A stretch of 64,000 nt of DNA from Ruminococcus sp. NK3A76. Its GTDB lineage: Bacteria > Bacillota > Clostridia > Oscillospirales > Ruminococcaceae. The notes beneath the pieces were generated by a model, which was given only the letters and a program-made list of their open reading frames with translations, made no database searches and was not told the origin of the DNA. Position numbers and translations under genes: made by a program. Location of the stretch: assembly GCF_000686125.1 (NCBI RefSeq), contig NZ_JMMA01000002.1, forward strand, positions 124,001 to 188,000, given 5' to 3'. Positions 16,792 to 26,108 of the stretch are shown here, in pieces (the first letter of the stretch is position 1; the number at the start of each line of letters is the position of its first letter).

Positions 16792-17432
16792 ATATGGACA
16801 TAATAACAGTAAAAGATCTTGACCTGACACTTGGAAAGACCGAGATACTAAAGCGCATCAACGTCAGCTTTGAAGAAGGCAAGATACACGGTCTTATCGG
16901 CAGAAACGGCAGCGGCAAGACTATGCTTATGAAGTGCATCTGCGGATTTGTCAAGCCGACTCACGGCGAGGTCATCGTGGACGGCAAGCGTGTCGGAAAG
17001 GACGTTGACTTTCCGAAGGACATGGGGATAATCATTGAAACGCCGGGGTTTATCCCATACTATTCCGGGTACAAGAATCTGAAGCTGCTGGCAGGCCTCA
17101 ACAACCGCATCGGCAAAGAACAGGTGCGGGCTTCGATGAAGCAGGTCGGTCTCGATCCCGATCTGCGGCGCCACGTCCGCAAGTATTCTTTAGGTATGCG
17201 TCAGCGCCTTGGACTGGCACAGGCGATAATGGAAAACCCGAAGATACTTATTCTTGACGAGCCTTTCAACGGCCTCGACAAAGAGGGTGTTGCGGAGATG
17301 CGGGAGTATCTTCTATCATACAAAGAGCAGGGCAAAACGATACTGATCTGCTCGCACTCGGCTGAGGATATTTCTGTGCTGTGCGAAACGGTGCATGAGA
17401 TGGATAAGGGGGTTATTGAGAAGATATCATAA
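16788..17432 (+). CDS. ABC transporter ATP-binding protein
   Basis: A 214-residue ATPase. Walker A is GLIGRNGSGKTMLMKC near residues 32-47, the signature is YSLGMRQRLGLAQA near 131-144, and Walker B is ILILDEPFNGLD near 152-163, followed by an H-loop (CSHSAED). ATG 16788 overlaps the permease stop as ATGA. It is short for the class but contains every motif. It powers the two ABC-2 permeases upstream. A strong terminator follows directly, so this ends the cargo operon. Confidence 0.93.
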   Translation: MNMDIITVKDLDLTLGKTEILKRINVSFEEGKIHGLIGRNGSGKTMLMKCICGFVKPTHGEVIVDGKRVGKDVDFPKDMGIIIETPGFIPYYSGYKNLKLLAGLNNRIGKEQVRASMKQVGLDPDLRRHVRKYSLGMRQRLGLAQAIMENPKILILDEPFNGLDKEGVAEMREYLLSYKEQGKTILICSHSAEDISVLCETVHEMDKGVIEKIS

Positions 17433-17433
17433 A

Positions 17434-17477
17434 AACAGCCTCGGTACTCGAAAGAGTATCGGGGCTGCTGCTTTGCA
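17434..17477 (+). terminator. Intrinsic terminator of the XRE-peptide-ABC operon
   Basis: CAGCCTCGGTACTC pairs with GAGTATCGGGGCTG around a GAAA tetraloop, followed by CTGCTTTGC. It lies immediately after the ATPase stop codon. Confidence 0.85.
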
Positions 17478-17533
17478 GGGGAATATGTTGTTTTATACTT
17501 GTGATTTTATAAAGATGTTTTCATATGGTTGAT

Positions 17534-18174
17534 ATGACGCAAGGAGTGAATATCCCGGAACGGAAAATCATTTTTCTTGCAGAACTTCCGCAGCCAGTTG
17601 TAGGTCGTATTGTTGTGCATCGGGTGTCCGTCAGCCGTGACGAACAGCCTGTCGCATTCAAACCACTTTGTGCCGAGCTTTATGCGCTCGCTGTCCTGCT
17701 CCGCTTTGTGCTCTTTCAGAATATCAAGTACAAGCTGTGGCAGCTTCATTGAACGCTGTGAGCTTTTTGTCTTGGTGGTGTCGGTGTAAATGCCCGTCTT
17801 TACGGTGTAATTTGATGTGCGTCTGACGCTTACAATACCGCTTTCAAAATCAATGTCCTTCCACTCCAAGCCCATTAACTCGCCCCGACGAAAGCCCGTA
17901 TAGACCGCCAGCGTGAAAAACGTGCGGTACTTTAGCGGTGCGTTCTCCAAGAGCTTGAAAAGCTGCTCGATCTCCTCGATTGAATAGATCTCCTTTTCTT
18001 TCTTGCCGCCTTTCGGAACATAGACCTTTCTGCAAGGGTTGTCGGACACGATGTCCATTCGCACAGCGTAGCTGAAAACGTCCGAAATAAAGGTCAGATG
18101 ATGTATCGCTGTTTCCCTCGACAGCGGCTTTCCTGTCTGCATATTTTTGCCGTTCAGAACGAGATCGTTGATGA
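17534..18174 (-). pseudogene. Internal fragment of a tyrosine recombinase (second copy of the element 1 integrase)
   Basis: This fragment spans residues from FINDLVLNGKN to HSLRH of the integrase at 10290-11600, and most bases are identical to that gene. Both ends are missing: the N-terminal arm-binding region and everything after the HxxR box, including the catalytic Tyr. The two integrase copies are in the same orientation and bracket the mobC-xis-XRE-ABC cargo. The fragment cannot encode an active enzyme. It marks either the other end of a composite element or a second insertion. Confidence 0.9.
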
Positions 18175-18183
18175 AAAGAAATG

Positions 18184-18215
18184 AAATAAGGCGGTTCTTC
18201 GGAGCCGCCTTATTT
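18184..18215. terminator. Strong bidirectional hairpin
   Basis: AAATAAGGCGG and CCGCCTTATTT form a perfect 11-bp stem around TTCTTCGGAG. AT-rich flanks on both sides fit a bidirectional terminator at the edge of the integrase fragment. Confidence 0.85.
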
Positions 18216-18277
18216 CTCCCAAAACATTAACAAAAGTAATGGGGTGGGTTGTATGTTTAGTAATTTTTCTTAATTTA

Positions 18278-18306
18278 TTGACTTTTTTTGACTTTTGTGG
18301 TATTAT
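18278..18306 (+). promoter_or_regulatory. Promoter of the c-di-GMP/phosphorelay operon
   Basis: TTGACT (18278-18283), a 17-bp spacer and TATTAT (18301-18306). About 95 bp of untranslated leader follow before AAGGAGTGAGCTCAT and the ATG of the REC-GGDEF-EAL gene. I see no riboswitch fold in the leader. Confidence 0.8.
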
Positions 18307-18410
18307 TATTATGAGTAGTTATATACTCTGATAACATTGCAGATGTGTTGCCGAACGAACATGAATGCAGTTTGTACTTTATTGGAATAATGTTTAAGGA
18401 GTGAGCTCAT

Positions 18411-20123
18411 ATGCAGGAACTGTTGGAACGCAAGAAAGGACTTCGCAGAAGCATACTTATCGTTGACGACGATTACATCGCAAGAGAGATACTTGGTACT
18501 ATGCTCAAAGATATGTACGAGGTATGCTATGCCGAAAACGGTGCGGTGGCTCTCGACATCATAAGAAGGGACAAGCTGAAGCTCTCGCTCGTGATACTTG
18601 ATCTGCACATGCCTGAAATGGATGGGTACAGTCTTTTGAAGCTGCTCCGTGCCGACAATGAGCTCAGACGTATCCCTGTGATAGTGCTGACCTCGGAAAA
18701 GGGCGCAGAGGTCGAAAGTCTGAAGATCGGAGCCGCAGATTTCATTGCTAAACCCTTTGATATGCCCGAGGTCATCTGTGCGAGAGTCGGTCATTCCATA
18801 GAACTTGCGGAGGACAGCGTTATTATCCATGAAACAGAGCGAGACGAGCTGACGGGACTTTTCCATAAGGAGTTTTTCTTTCAATACGGCAAAAGGCTTG
18901 ACGAGCTGAATAATAATATGCCGATGGACGCAATCATAGTGGATATAAACCGTTTCCATGTGGTGAATGAGCTTTACGGCAGAGGCTACGGTAACTCGGT
19001 ACTGAAAACGATTGGTGAAAGTCTCCATGAGCTTGTCAGCAGGACAGGCGGACTTGCCTGCCGCCGCGACAACGATCAGTTTTGCATTTACCTTCCTCAC
19101 AGCGATGATATTCGGGACAAGCTGCCGCTGTACATCAAAATGATAGACGAGCGTATAAACGACAGCAATATAAGCCTGCGGTTCGGTGTATATTCCGACG
19201 ACGGCAGCGAAAATGGTATGGAGCACCGCTTCGACTGTGCTTGGCTTGCCTGCCGCAAGCTCAGAAACAGCTATGTATCCTGCTTTGAATTCTATAACGA
19301 TGAACAGCACAGCAAAGAGCTTTACGCCGAGCGACTCATAAACGATATGGACAAGGCACTGTCTGAAAAGCAGTTTAAGGTCTATTATCAGCCGAAGTAT
19401 TCGATAACGGGCGATAAGCCGCGGCTTTCGAGCGCAGAAGCCCTCATAAGGTGGTTTCACCCCGAATTCGGAATGGTCAGCCCCGGACAGTTCATCTCGC
19501 TTTTTGAGGAGAACGGACTGATACAAAAGATTGACCGCTTTGTCTGGAATGAAGCGGCGGAGCAGATAAGACAGTGGAAGGATAAATACGGGATCAATAT
19601 TCCCGTGTCTGTCAATGTGTCAAGAGTTGATGTTTTCAATTCGCACCTTGTAAGCATTCTTGAAAATATAACAGAGCTGAACGGGCTTGATAATTCAAGG
19701 CTCCTTTTAGAGATCACGGAATCCGCCTATACCGACGATTCCGAACAGATCATCGAAACAGTGAAAAAACTTCGCAGGCGCGGATTCAGGATAGAGATGG
19801 ACGATTTCGGCAGCGGTTATTCCTCACTGAATATGCTGACCTCTCTGCCGATAGATGCCCTTAAACTGGATATGAAGTTTATCAGGGGGATATGCGAAAA
19901 TCAGAAAAAAGCACGGCTTGTCGGCATCATGATCGACATTGCAAGACTTCTTCAAGTTCCCGTCATCGCAGAGGGCGTTGAGACCAAGGAGCAGATGGAG
20001 ATGCTGAAAAATCTCGGCTGCGACATCATTCAGGGCTATTATTTCTCAAAGCCCCTGCCGCCCGAGGAATTCGGTGCGCTTATCGAAAAAGAGATAAAGG
20101 AGAATGACTATGCTTACAATTGA
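18411..20123 (+). CDS. Response regulator with degenerate GGDEF and intact EAL domain (c-di-GMP phosphodiesterase)
   Basis: A 570-residue protein. The receiver domain (about 14-130) keeps the acidic pocket D19/D20 and phospho-acceptor D64 (VILDLHMPEMDG). The GGDEF domain (about 143-300) has DNDQF at 220-224 in place of GGDEF, so cyclase activity should be lost. The EAL domain (about 310-565) keeps EAL at 343-345, ITES, DDFGSGYSSL and the VIAEGVET loop, as in active c-di-GMP phosphodiesterases. AAGGAGTGAG precedes the ATG. It is the first gene of the phosphorelay operon, so its phosphodiesterase is probably controlled by the kinases encoded downstream. Confidence 0.93.
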   Translation: MQELLERKKGLRRSILIVDDDYIAREILGTMLKDMYEVCYAENGAVALDIIRRDKLKLSLVILDLHMPEMDGYSLLKLLRADNELRRIPVIVLTSEKGAEVESLKIGAADFIAKPFDMPEVICARVGHSIELAEDSVIIHETERDELTGLFHKEFFFQYGKRLDELNNNMPMDAIIVDINRFHVVNELYGRGYGNSVLKTIGESLHELVSRTGGLACRRDNDQFCIYLPHSDDIRDKLPLYIKMIDERINDSNISLRFGVYSDDGSENGMEHRFDCAWLACRKLRNSYVSCFEFYNDEQHSKELYAERLINDMDKALSEKQFKVYYQPKYSITGDKPRLSSAEALIRWFHPEFGMVSPGQFISLFEENGLIQKIDRFVWNEAAEQIRQWKDKYGINIPVSVNVSRVDVFNSHLVSILENITELNGLDNSRLLLEITESAYTDDSEQIIETVKKLRRRGFRIEMDDFGSGYSSLNMLTSLPIDALKLDMKFIRGICENQKKARLVGIMIDIARLLQVPVIAEGVETKEQMEMLKNLGCDIIQGYYFSKPLPPEEFGALIEKEIKENDYAYN

Positions 20124-20445
20124 TAAACTTAAGGACTACGGCGCGGACGTTGACGAGGGGCTTGCACGCTGCATGAATATGGAGGATTTCTATATCACCC
20201 TTGTTGGAAAGGTGCTTGAAGATAACAGACTTCCTCTGCTTGAGCGGCAAATCAGTGAAAAAAAACTTGATGCAGCGTTTGAAACTGCTCACGCACTGAA
20301 AGGTATGTACGCAAATCTGTCACTCACCCCGCTGACAAAGCCTGTCAGCGAAATTACAGAATTGCTGCGCAGCAGGACGGATACGGATTATTCCGCACTT
20401 TTGGCAGAGGCAAAGGCGCAGTTTGAGGCGCTTTGCAGTTTATGA
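20110..20445 (+). CDS. HPt phosphotransfer protein
   Basis: A 111-residue all-helical protein. The phospho-acceptor motif AHALKG near residues 60-65 is the HxxKG box of HPt domains, in a four-helix-bundle pattern. ATG 20110 is preceded by AAAGGAG at good spacing; ATG 20104 is too close to that site. The gene overlaps the 3' end of the EAL gene. Both kinases in the operon are hybrid enzymes ending in receiver domains without their own HPt, so this protein is the likely phosphate carrier between kinase receivers and the REC-GGDEF-EAL output. Confidence 0.88.
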   Translation: MLTIDKLKDYGADVDEGLARCMNMEDFYITLVGKVLEDNRLPLLERQISEKKLDAAFETAHALKGMYANLSLTPLTKPVSEITELLRSRTDTDYSALLAEAKAQFEALCSL

Positions 20446-20468
20446 CTCGAAAGGAGGATTGATGCCGT

Positions 20469-22916
20469 GTGTTCGGCAGGCATTTTGAACTGAATGAACA
20501 GACCATGCATATCGTGCAGGAGATCGGACGGCATATGCCCGGCGGCTTCTTCATCTACAAAAGCAGCGGGAACGAGGAGCTGCTCTATGCCAATGCAGCA
20601 GTCCTGAGAATCTTCGGCTGCGGGAGCCTTGATGAATTCAAGGCACTGACCGGCTTTACATTCAAGGGAATGCTTCACCCCAACGATTATGAAAAGACCG
20701 CACAATCTATCAATGAACAGATTTCTTCAAGCGATGAGAATTTTGATTATGTTGAATACCGCATTATCCGGAAGGACGGCGCTGTCCGCTGGGTGGACGA
20801 TTACGGACATTATACCGACACCGAAGCCTACGGCGGTATTTATTACGTCTTTATTTCGGATATTACCGATAAGATCATTGCGGAACAGGCACAGCGCGAT
20901 CAGCGTGATAAAATGATCACTGCGCTTGCTTCCGATTACCGGAGCGTATTTCATGTCGATCTGGACAAAGATATCGCCGTCTGCTACCGTGCCGACCCGA
21001 CAGACAAGGAGCAGCCCCGTGAGGGCGAGCCGTTCCGTTATTTCGATTGCTTCAAACAATATGCTAAAGATGCGGTGGACGAGAGCTACCGCGAAGGCTT
21101 TCTGCGCTTCATCGAGCCGGACAATGTCCGCAAGGCACTGTCGGAAAAGGTCATCATCGCATACCGCTATCTTGTTCACAGAGACGGCGAGGATTACTAT
21201 GAGATGATCCGTATGGCGGGCGTGCGGCACGCAGCCGACAGAGATGATCATATCGTCCATGCGATCGGACTGGGGCTTACCAATATCGACAGCGAAGTCC
21301 GTGAGGCAATGGCAAAGAATCAGGCTTTGAGCGAAGCCCTTGCCGCCGCCGAGGAAGCGAACAAGGCGAAAACGGTATTCCTCTCCAATATGAGCCACGA
21401 GATACGCACACCCATGAACGCAATAATAGGACTTGACAGCCTTGCGCTGAGAAACGAGAGTCTTGACCCCGAAACAAGGGAGTATTTAGAAAAGATCGGC
21501 GGCAGCGCACGGCATCTGCTGGGGCTCATCAACGATATCCTCGACATGAGCCGCATCGAATCCGGCAGAATGGTGCTGCGCAAGGAGGAGTTCTCCTTCC
21601 GTTCCATGCTCGAACAGATCAATACAATGGTCATGACGCAGTGCAGTGAAAAGGGACTGAAATACGAGTGCAGGGTGATCGGCGGCGTTTCGGATTTCTA
21701 TATCGGCGACGATATGAAGCTCAAGCAGGTGCTTATCAATATCCTTTCCAATGCGATCAAGTTCACAGATCCTCCGGGTGAAGTATATCTGACAGTGGAA
21801 CGAACGGCGGTCTTTGAGGATCAGTCTACGCTGCGCTTCGTTATCAAGGACACAGGTATAGGTATGGACGCATCATTCATTCCCAAGGTGTTTGACACCT
21901 TTACGCAGGAGGATTCCAGCCGCAACAACAAATACGGCAGCACCGGGTTAGGTATGGCGATCACAAAGAGCATCGTTGATATAATGAACGGCACGATCTC
22001 CGTGACCTCCGAAAAGGGCGTGGGTACGGAATTTACCGTGGCCGTTACGCTGAAAAACAGTGAGCATAACAACTCCGAGGACTTCTTCATTGATATAAAG
22101 GATATGCGTGTCCTTGTTGTTGATGATGAGGAGGTTGCCGCGGAGCACGCCCGTATCGTACTGGATGAAGCGGGCATCATGGCAGATACCTGCCTGAGCG
22201 GAACGGAAGCGCTGCATATGCTGGAGATACAGCATCTCAAGCAGCAGCCGTACAATCTTGTTTTGCTCGACTGGAAAATGCCCAACATGGACGGCATAGA
22301 GTGTGCAAAGGAGATACGCAAGCTGTACAGCAGCGAAACAACGATCATCATTCTCACCTCGTTCAACTGGGACGAGATCATGGACGAGGCTCTGCATATC
22401 GGCGTGGACAGCTTCCTTGCGAAGCCGCTGTTCGCTTCAAATGTGATCGGAGAATTCGAGCGTATCACCCGAAAGAACAATATGGCGATGTTCCGCAAAA
22501 AGCAGCGTGCCGAGCTCGCGGGCAGGCGCATCCTGCTTGCCGAAGATGTTTTCATCAATGCCGAAATCATGAAAAAGCTGCTTGAGATCAAAGAAGCAAA
22601 GATCGACCATGCAGAAAACGGACGAATCGCAGTGAATATATTCGCAAAAAGTGAAAAGGGCTATTACGATGCGGTACTTATGGACGTGCGTATGCCCGAA
22701 ATGGACGGGCTTGAAGCCACGGAGACGATCCGTGCGCTGGACAGACCCGATGCAAAAAACATTCCGATTATCGCGATGACCGCCAACGCCTTTGATGAGG
22801 ACGTACAGCGTTCCTTGCAAGTCGGTATGAACGCACATCTTTCCAAGCCTGTTGATCCGGAGCGCCTGTATCAGACATTGGAGGAGCTGATCTGGGAAGC
22901 TGACCAGCGCAAATAA
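20469..22916 (+). CDS. Cytoplasmic PAS hybrid histidine kinase with two receiver domains
   Basis: An 815-residue protein starting at GTG 20469, downstream of GAAAGGAGG. The order is a PAS domain (about 15-135), a second PAS-like region (about 150-275), HisKA with H310 (NMSHEIRTPMN), HATPase with an N box near 424-430 and GLGMAIT near 493, receiver 1 with D601 and receiver 2 with D739. No membrane helix is evident, so the signal is probably intracellular. It lacks an HPt domain; the HPt protein is encoded just upstream. Kinase-receiver-HPt-response regulator would be a complete phosphorelay. Confidence 0.92.
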   Translation: MFGRHFELNEQTMHIVQEIGRHMPGGFFIYKSSGNEELLYANAAVLRIFGCGSLDEFKALTGFTFKGMLHPNDYEKTAQSINEQISSSDENFDYVEYRIIRKDGAVRWVDDYGHYTDTEAYGGIYYVFISDITDKIIAEQAQRDQRDKMITALASDYRSVFHVDLDKDIAVCYRADPTDKEQPREGEPFRYFDCFKQYAKDAVDESYREGFLRFIEPDNVRKALSEKVIIAYRYLVHRDGEDYYEMIRMAGVRHAADRDDHIVHAIGLGLTNIDSEVREAMAKNQALSEALAAAEEANKAKTVFLSNMSHEIRTPMNAIIGLDSLALRNESLDPETREYLEKIGGSARHLLGLINDILDMSRIESGRMVLRKEEFSFRSMLEQINTMVMTQCSEKGLKYECRVIGGVSDFYIGDDMKLKQVLINILSNAIKFTDPPGEVYLTVERTAVFEDQSTLRFVIKDTGIGMDASFIPKVFDTFTQEDSSRNNKYGSTGLGMAITKSIVDIMNGTISVTSEKGVGTEFTVAVTLKNSEHNNSEDFFIDIKDMRVLVVDDEEVAAEHARIVLDEAGIMADTCLSGTEALHMLEIQHLKQQPYNLVLLDWKMPNMDGIECAKEIRKLYSSETTIIILTSFNWDEIMDEALHIGVDSFLAKPLFASNVIGEFERITRKNNMAMFRKKQRAELAGRRILLAEDVFINAEIMKKLLEIKEAKIDHAENGRIAVNIFAKSEKGYYDAVLMDVRMPEMDGLEATETIRALDRPDAKNIPIIAMTANAFDEDVQRSLQVGMNAHLSKPVDPERLYQTLEELIWEADQRK

Positions 22917-22929
22917 CGGAGGCGCAGAT

Positions 22930-25716
22930 ATGGAAACTCAACAAAACACATCGCAGCCTCCCCGCTATCTCTCCGTGCTGGATGTATGGGCAATGGCGTT
23001 CGGCTGTATGGTCGGCTGGGGAACATTCGTTATGCCCGGAACGACCTTTCTCCCTGTAGCAGGTCCGGCGGGGACGGTCATCGCTATGGTGATCGGGATA
23101 TGTATCATGCTTGTGATCGGCTGCAACCTTGCCTTTTTCATGAATCGAAGCACGAGGGCAGGCGGTGTCTATTCCTATACAAAGAAAGCATTCGGGCGTG
23201 ACCACGCTTTTTTAAGCTCATGGTTCCTCTGCCTTTCATACCTGACGATTGTGTTCCTGAACGGCACGGCGCTGTTCATCGTGATGCGGACGCTGTCCGG
23301 CGATCTGACGCAGAGGGGGGTTCATTATCACGTTTTGGGAAATACGATCTATATCGGAGAGATACTGCTCTCCGTGGCGGCACTTGCGGGAGTGGGTCTG
23401 CTGTTTATCTTCGCAAGGAAGATACTGCACAGGATCAACACACTGCTGGCGCTTGTTCTGATAGGCGGGATCATCGTTGTCACGGCTTTCTGCATTCCCC
23501 ATATGTCCATGGATGTTTTAAGAACCTTCGGCTCGCAGAATGACAATACCGCCTATGGGATATTCAGTATCGCTTTCCTTGCACCGTGGGCGTTTGTTGG
23601 ATTTGAAGTCGTTACCTTCGACACCTCTGTATTCAGGTTCAGGGTAAAAAAGACAAAGTGGATAATCTTTACCGCTATCATCGTCGGCGGTCTTGCATAT
23701 ATTGCGATGGCTATCGTCGGTGTTACTGTTGTCCCCGACGGCTACGCAAACTGGGGCGAATATATTGCGGCACTTGATGAGCTTTCGGGCGTGGAAGCAG
23801 TTCCCACATTCTATGCCGCAAAGGCGATAATTGGACAGGCGGGACTTGTCATTATTGGGATCACGGCACTTGCCGCTGTGCTGACGGGCATTATCGGCGG
23901 CTACCGCGCTTCTATCCGTATCCTCACTACAATGGCGGAAGACAAGATACTTTCCGAGCGCTTTTCCAAGATAAGCAACAGCATTATGTTTATTATGCTG
24001 ATTTCCGTTTCGCTGGCACTGTTCGGCAGGAATACGCTCAACTGGTTCGTTGACCTGACCTCCTTCGGTGCTATCGTCGGCTTCGGCTATACCTCTGCGG
24101 CAGCCTTTAAGCTGGCAAAAACCGAGAACAACAGGCACATTGAAATGACAGGCGCAGTCGGCACGGCGATCTCTGTGCTGTTCGTTATCGTTCAGCTCGT
24201 ACCGAGACTTACTGCTATGGAAGCTATGGGCGGGCAGGCATTTCTGCTGCTGTCCTTCTGGTGTCTGGTGGGCTTCGTGTTCTACTGGCGCACCGTTACG
24301 AAGGGCAGTCTGACCGAATACAGCGGTATGTCCGCTTCGGGCGTGGTGCTGTTCGCGCTGATCGTGTACTCGGCTTTTATGTGGCTCGCAAAACTGATAG
24401 CCGCAAAGGAGAGCATAGATGAGGTGCGCTCTGCGCTCGTATATGGAGGTATCGTTCTATTGACCGTTATTTTCATCGGACTTGTGGTCATGCTCCATGT
24501 GCAGAATCTTGTCCGCAAAAAGCACGAGGCTTCCGAGCGTGAGAAGATAAGGGCAATGGAGAGCGACCTTGCAAGGAGTCAGTTTCTCTTTAATATGTCC
24601 CACGACATACGCACACCGATGAACGCGATCGTCGGCTATACCGAGCTTGCTATGAAACTGCCCGCTTCTGATGAGCTGCACGATTACCTTGTCAAGATCG
24701 AACGCTCCAATCACCAGCTTTTGACGCTGATCAACGATATTCTCGAAATGAGCCGTATCGAAAGCGGTAACATAGAGCTTGAATATGCGCCGACTGACCT
24801 GACACGCATTTTTGCAGGGATAGACGAGCTTTTTTACGAACAGATGAAGCAAAAGGGACAGGAGTTTGCGGTGCATTTCTCGCAGATAAAAGATCGCTTC
24901 GTATGGTGCGATGAAAAGAACCTTACCCGCGTGATCGTAAGTCTCCTCAGTAACGCACATAAATTCACGCCGGAGGGAGGCAGCGTTTCTGCTTCGGTTT
25001 CGGAAACAGGCAGCGAGGACGGCTACGGCGCTTACGAGATACGAGTCCGCGACAACGGTATCGGTATGTCAAAGGAATTTGCAGATAAAATGTTCACTCC
25101 ATTTGAACGTGAACGCACTTCTACAGCCAGCGGTGTTGAGGGAACAGGTCTTGGCTTGCCAATCTCAAAGAGCATAATCGACCTCATGGGCGGTACAATT
25201 GATGTGTATACTGCTCCCGGTAATGGCACAGAGATCGTGCTTTTGCTGAAATTCCGTCTTGCCGACGAAAGCGAGCTGCCCCAGAACGATCCACAGGAGA
25301 AACAGGAAAAAAAGGTGGACTTTTCGACAAAGCGCCTGTTGATAGTTGAGGACAACCCGGTCAACATGGAGATCGCCAAGATGATACTGAAACAAGCAGG
25401 CTTTACAGTGGAAACTGCCGAAAACGGACAAATCGGGCTTGATATGGTGAAGGCTTCGCCAGACGGTTATTATGATGCCGTACTCATGGACATTCAGATG
25501 CCTGTGATGGACGGACTTACCGCCGCAAGAAGCATCCGATCGCTTGAAAATCCAGTGCACGCCAATATTCCCATTCTTGCAATCACGGCAAATGCTTTCA
25601 AAGAGGACGAGGAAAAAGCGAAGGAAGCCGGAATGCAGGCGCATATTGCAAAGCCGATCGACGTGGACAAGCTGCTCGTCACTTTGGCAAAGGTGTTGTC
25701 GGAGCATGAAAAATGA
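22930..25716 (+). CDS. Amino-acid permease (APC-type) fused to a hybrid histidine kinase
   Basis: A 928-residue fusion. Residues about 15-525 are an APC-superfamily transporter with roughly twelve helices: the first carries GCMVGWGTFVMPGTTF, the unwound glycine motif of amino acid permeases, and AGGVYSYTKKAFG follows helix 2. HisKA has H558 (NMSHDIRTPMN), HATPase has VSLLSNAHKF and GLGLPIS, and the receiver (about 801-920) has D854. GGAGGCGCAGAT precedes the ATG. Transporter-kinase fusions such as CbrA (SLC5-type) are known; here the sensor is APC-type. The permease part probably senses, and perhaps imports, an amino acid or peptide-derived ligand. Confidence 0.93.
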   Translation: METQQNTSQPPRYLSVLDVWAMAFGCMVGWGTFVMPGTTFLPVAGPAGTVIAMVIGICIMLVIGCNLAFFMNRSTRAGGVYSYTKKAFGRDHAFLSSWFLCLSYLTIVFLNGTALFIVMRTLSGDLTQRGVHYHVLGNTIYIGEILLSVAALAGVGLLFIFARKILHRINTLLALVLIGGIIVVTAFCIPHMSMDVLRTFGSQNDNTAYGIFSIAFLAPWAFVGFEVVTFDTSVFRFRVKKTKWIIFTAIIVGGLAYIAMAIVGVTVVPDGYANWGEYIAALDELSGVEAVPTFYAAKAIIGQAGLVIIGITALAAVLTGIIGGYRASIRILTTMAEDKILSERFSKISNSIMFIMLISVSLALFGRNTLNWFVDLTSFGAIVGFGYTSAAAFKLAKTENNRHIEMTGAVGTAISVLFVIVQLVPRLTAMEAMGGQAFLLLSFWCLVGFVFYWRTVTKGSLTEYSGMSASGVVLFALIVYSAFMWLAKLIAAKESIDEVRSALVYGGIVLLTVIFIGLVVMLHVQNLVRKKHEASEREKIRAMESDLARSQFLFNMSHDIRTPMNAIVGYTELAMKLPASDELHDYLVKIERSNHQLLTLINDILEMSRIESGNIELEYAPTDLTRIFAGIDELFYEQMKQKGQEFAVHFSQIKDRFVWCDEKNLTRVIVSLLSNAHKFTPEGGSVSASVSETGSEDGYGAYEIRVRDNGIGMSKEFADKMFTPFERERTSTASGVEGTGLGLPISKSIIDLMGGTIDVYTAPGNGTEIVLLLKFRLADESELPQNDPQEKQEKKVDFSTKRLLIVEDNPVNMEIAKMILKQAGFTVETAENGQIGLDMVKASPDGYYDAVLMDIQMPVMDGLTAARSIRSLENPVHANIPILAITANAFKEDEEKAKEAGMQAHIAKPIDVDKLLVTLAKVLSEHEK

Positions 25717-26108
25717 GGAAAACAATGTCTACATAGAGCATTCTCAGAACAATATGCAAGCAGGACTCGGTGCTCAAACAAGCGGATAAACCGATATGAT
25801 ATGTTTGATTTTCTGAAATGTCTGATTCTTTTAGAAAATAGCAATGCTTTATCAAATGACCGTAGTCTATTGGCGCACCTATAAACTGTCCCACACAAGT
25901 CCAAATCAGCATTTTGGAGCATACCATATTCTACACATACCCTATTGAAACTGAACACTAACCGCAAGCTCTCGGAAACGCCCTGCAAGCGTTTCTGAGG
26001 GCTTTCTTTTTCAGGCGGTTAAGTTTTCCGCCCCGCAGGGGTGGAGGGTGCTGTGGGACTTCTCCGTTCCGCTGACGGGCATTGTCAAGCAGAGGTCGGC
26101 TCGGTGAT
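25717..26108. other. Intergenic stretch with terminator, no confident gene
   Basis: About 390 bp after the permease-kinase gene. A hairpin at 25970-26010 (GGAAACGC pairing with GCGTTTC, then GGGCTTTCTTTTTC) is a good terminator for the phosphorelay operon. The rest holds short, broken frames on both strands and no promoter of the usual form. The last 80 bp before 26109 are GC-rich and unlike the neighbours, perhaps a remnant of the mobile DNA seen just downstream. Confidence 0.6.

Noticed and set aside
18309-19526. 405-codon - strand frame
   Set aside because: Antisense to the REC-GGDEF-EAL gene; no ribosome binding site and no family.
21821-22591. Ser/Met-rich - strand frame of 256 codons
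   Set aside because: Shadow of the hybrid kinase gene; composition is that of reverse-complemented coding sequence.
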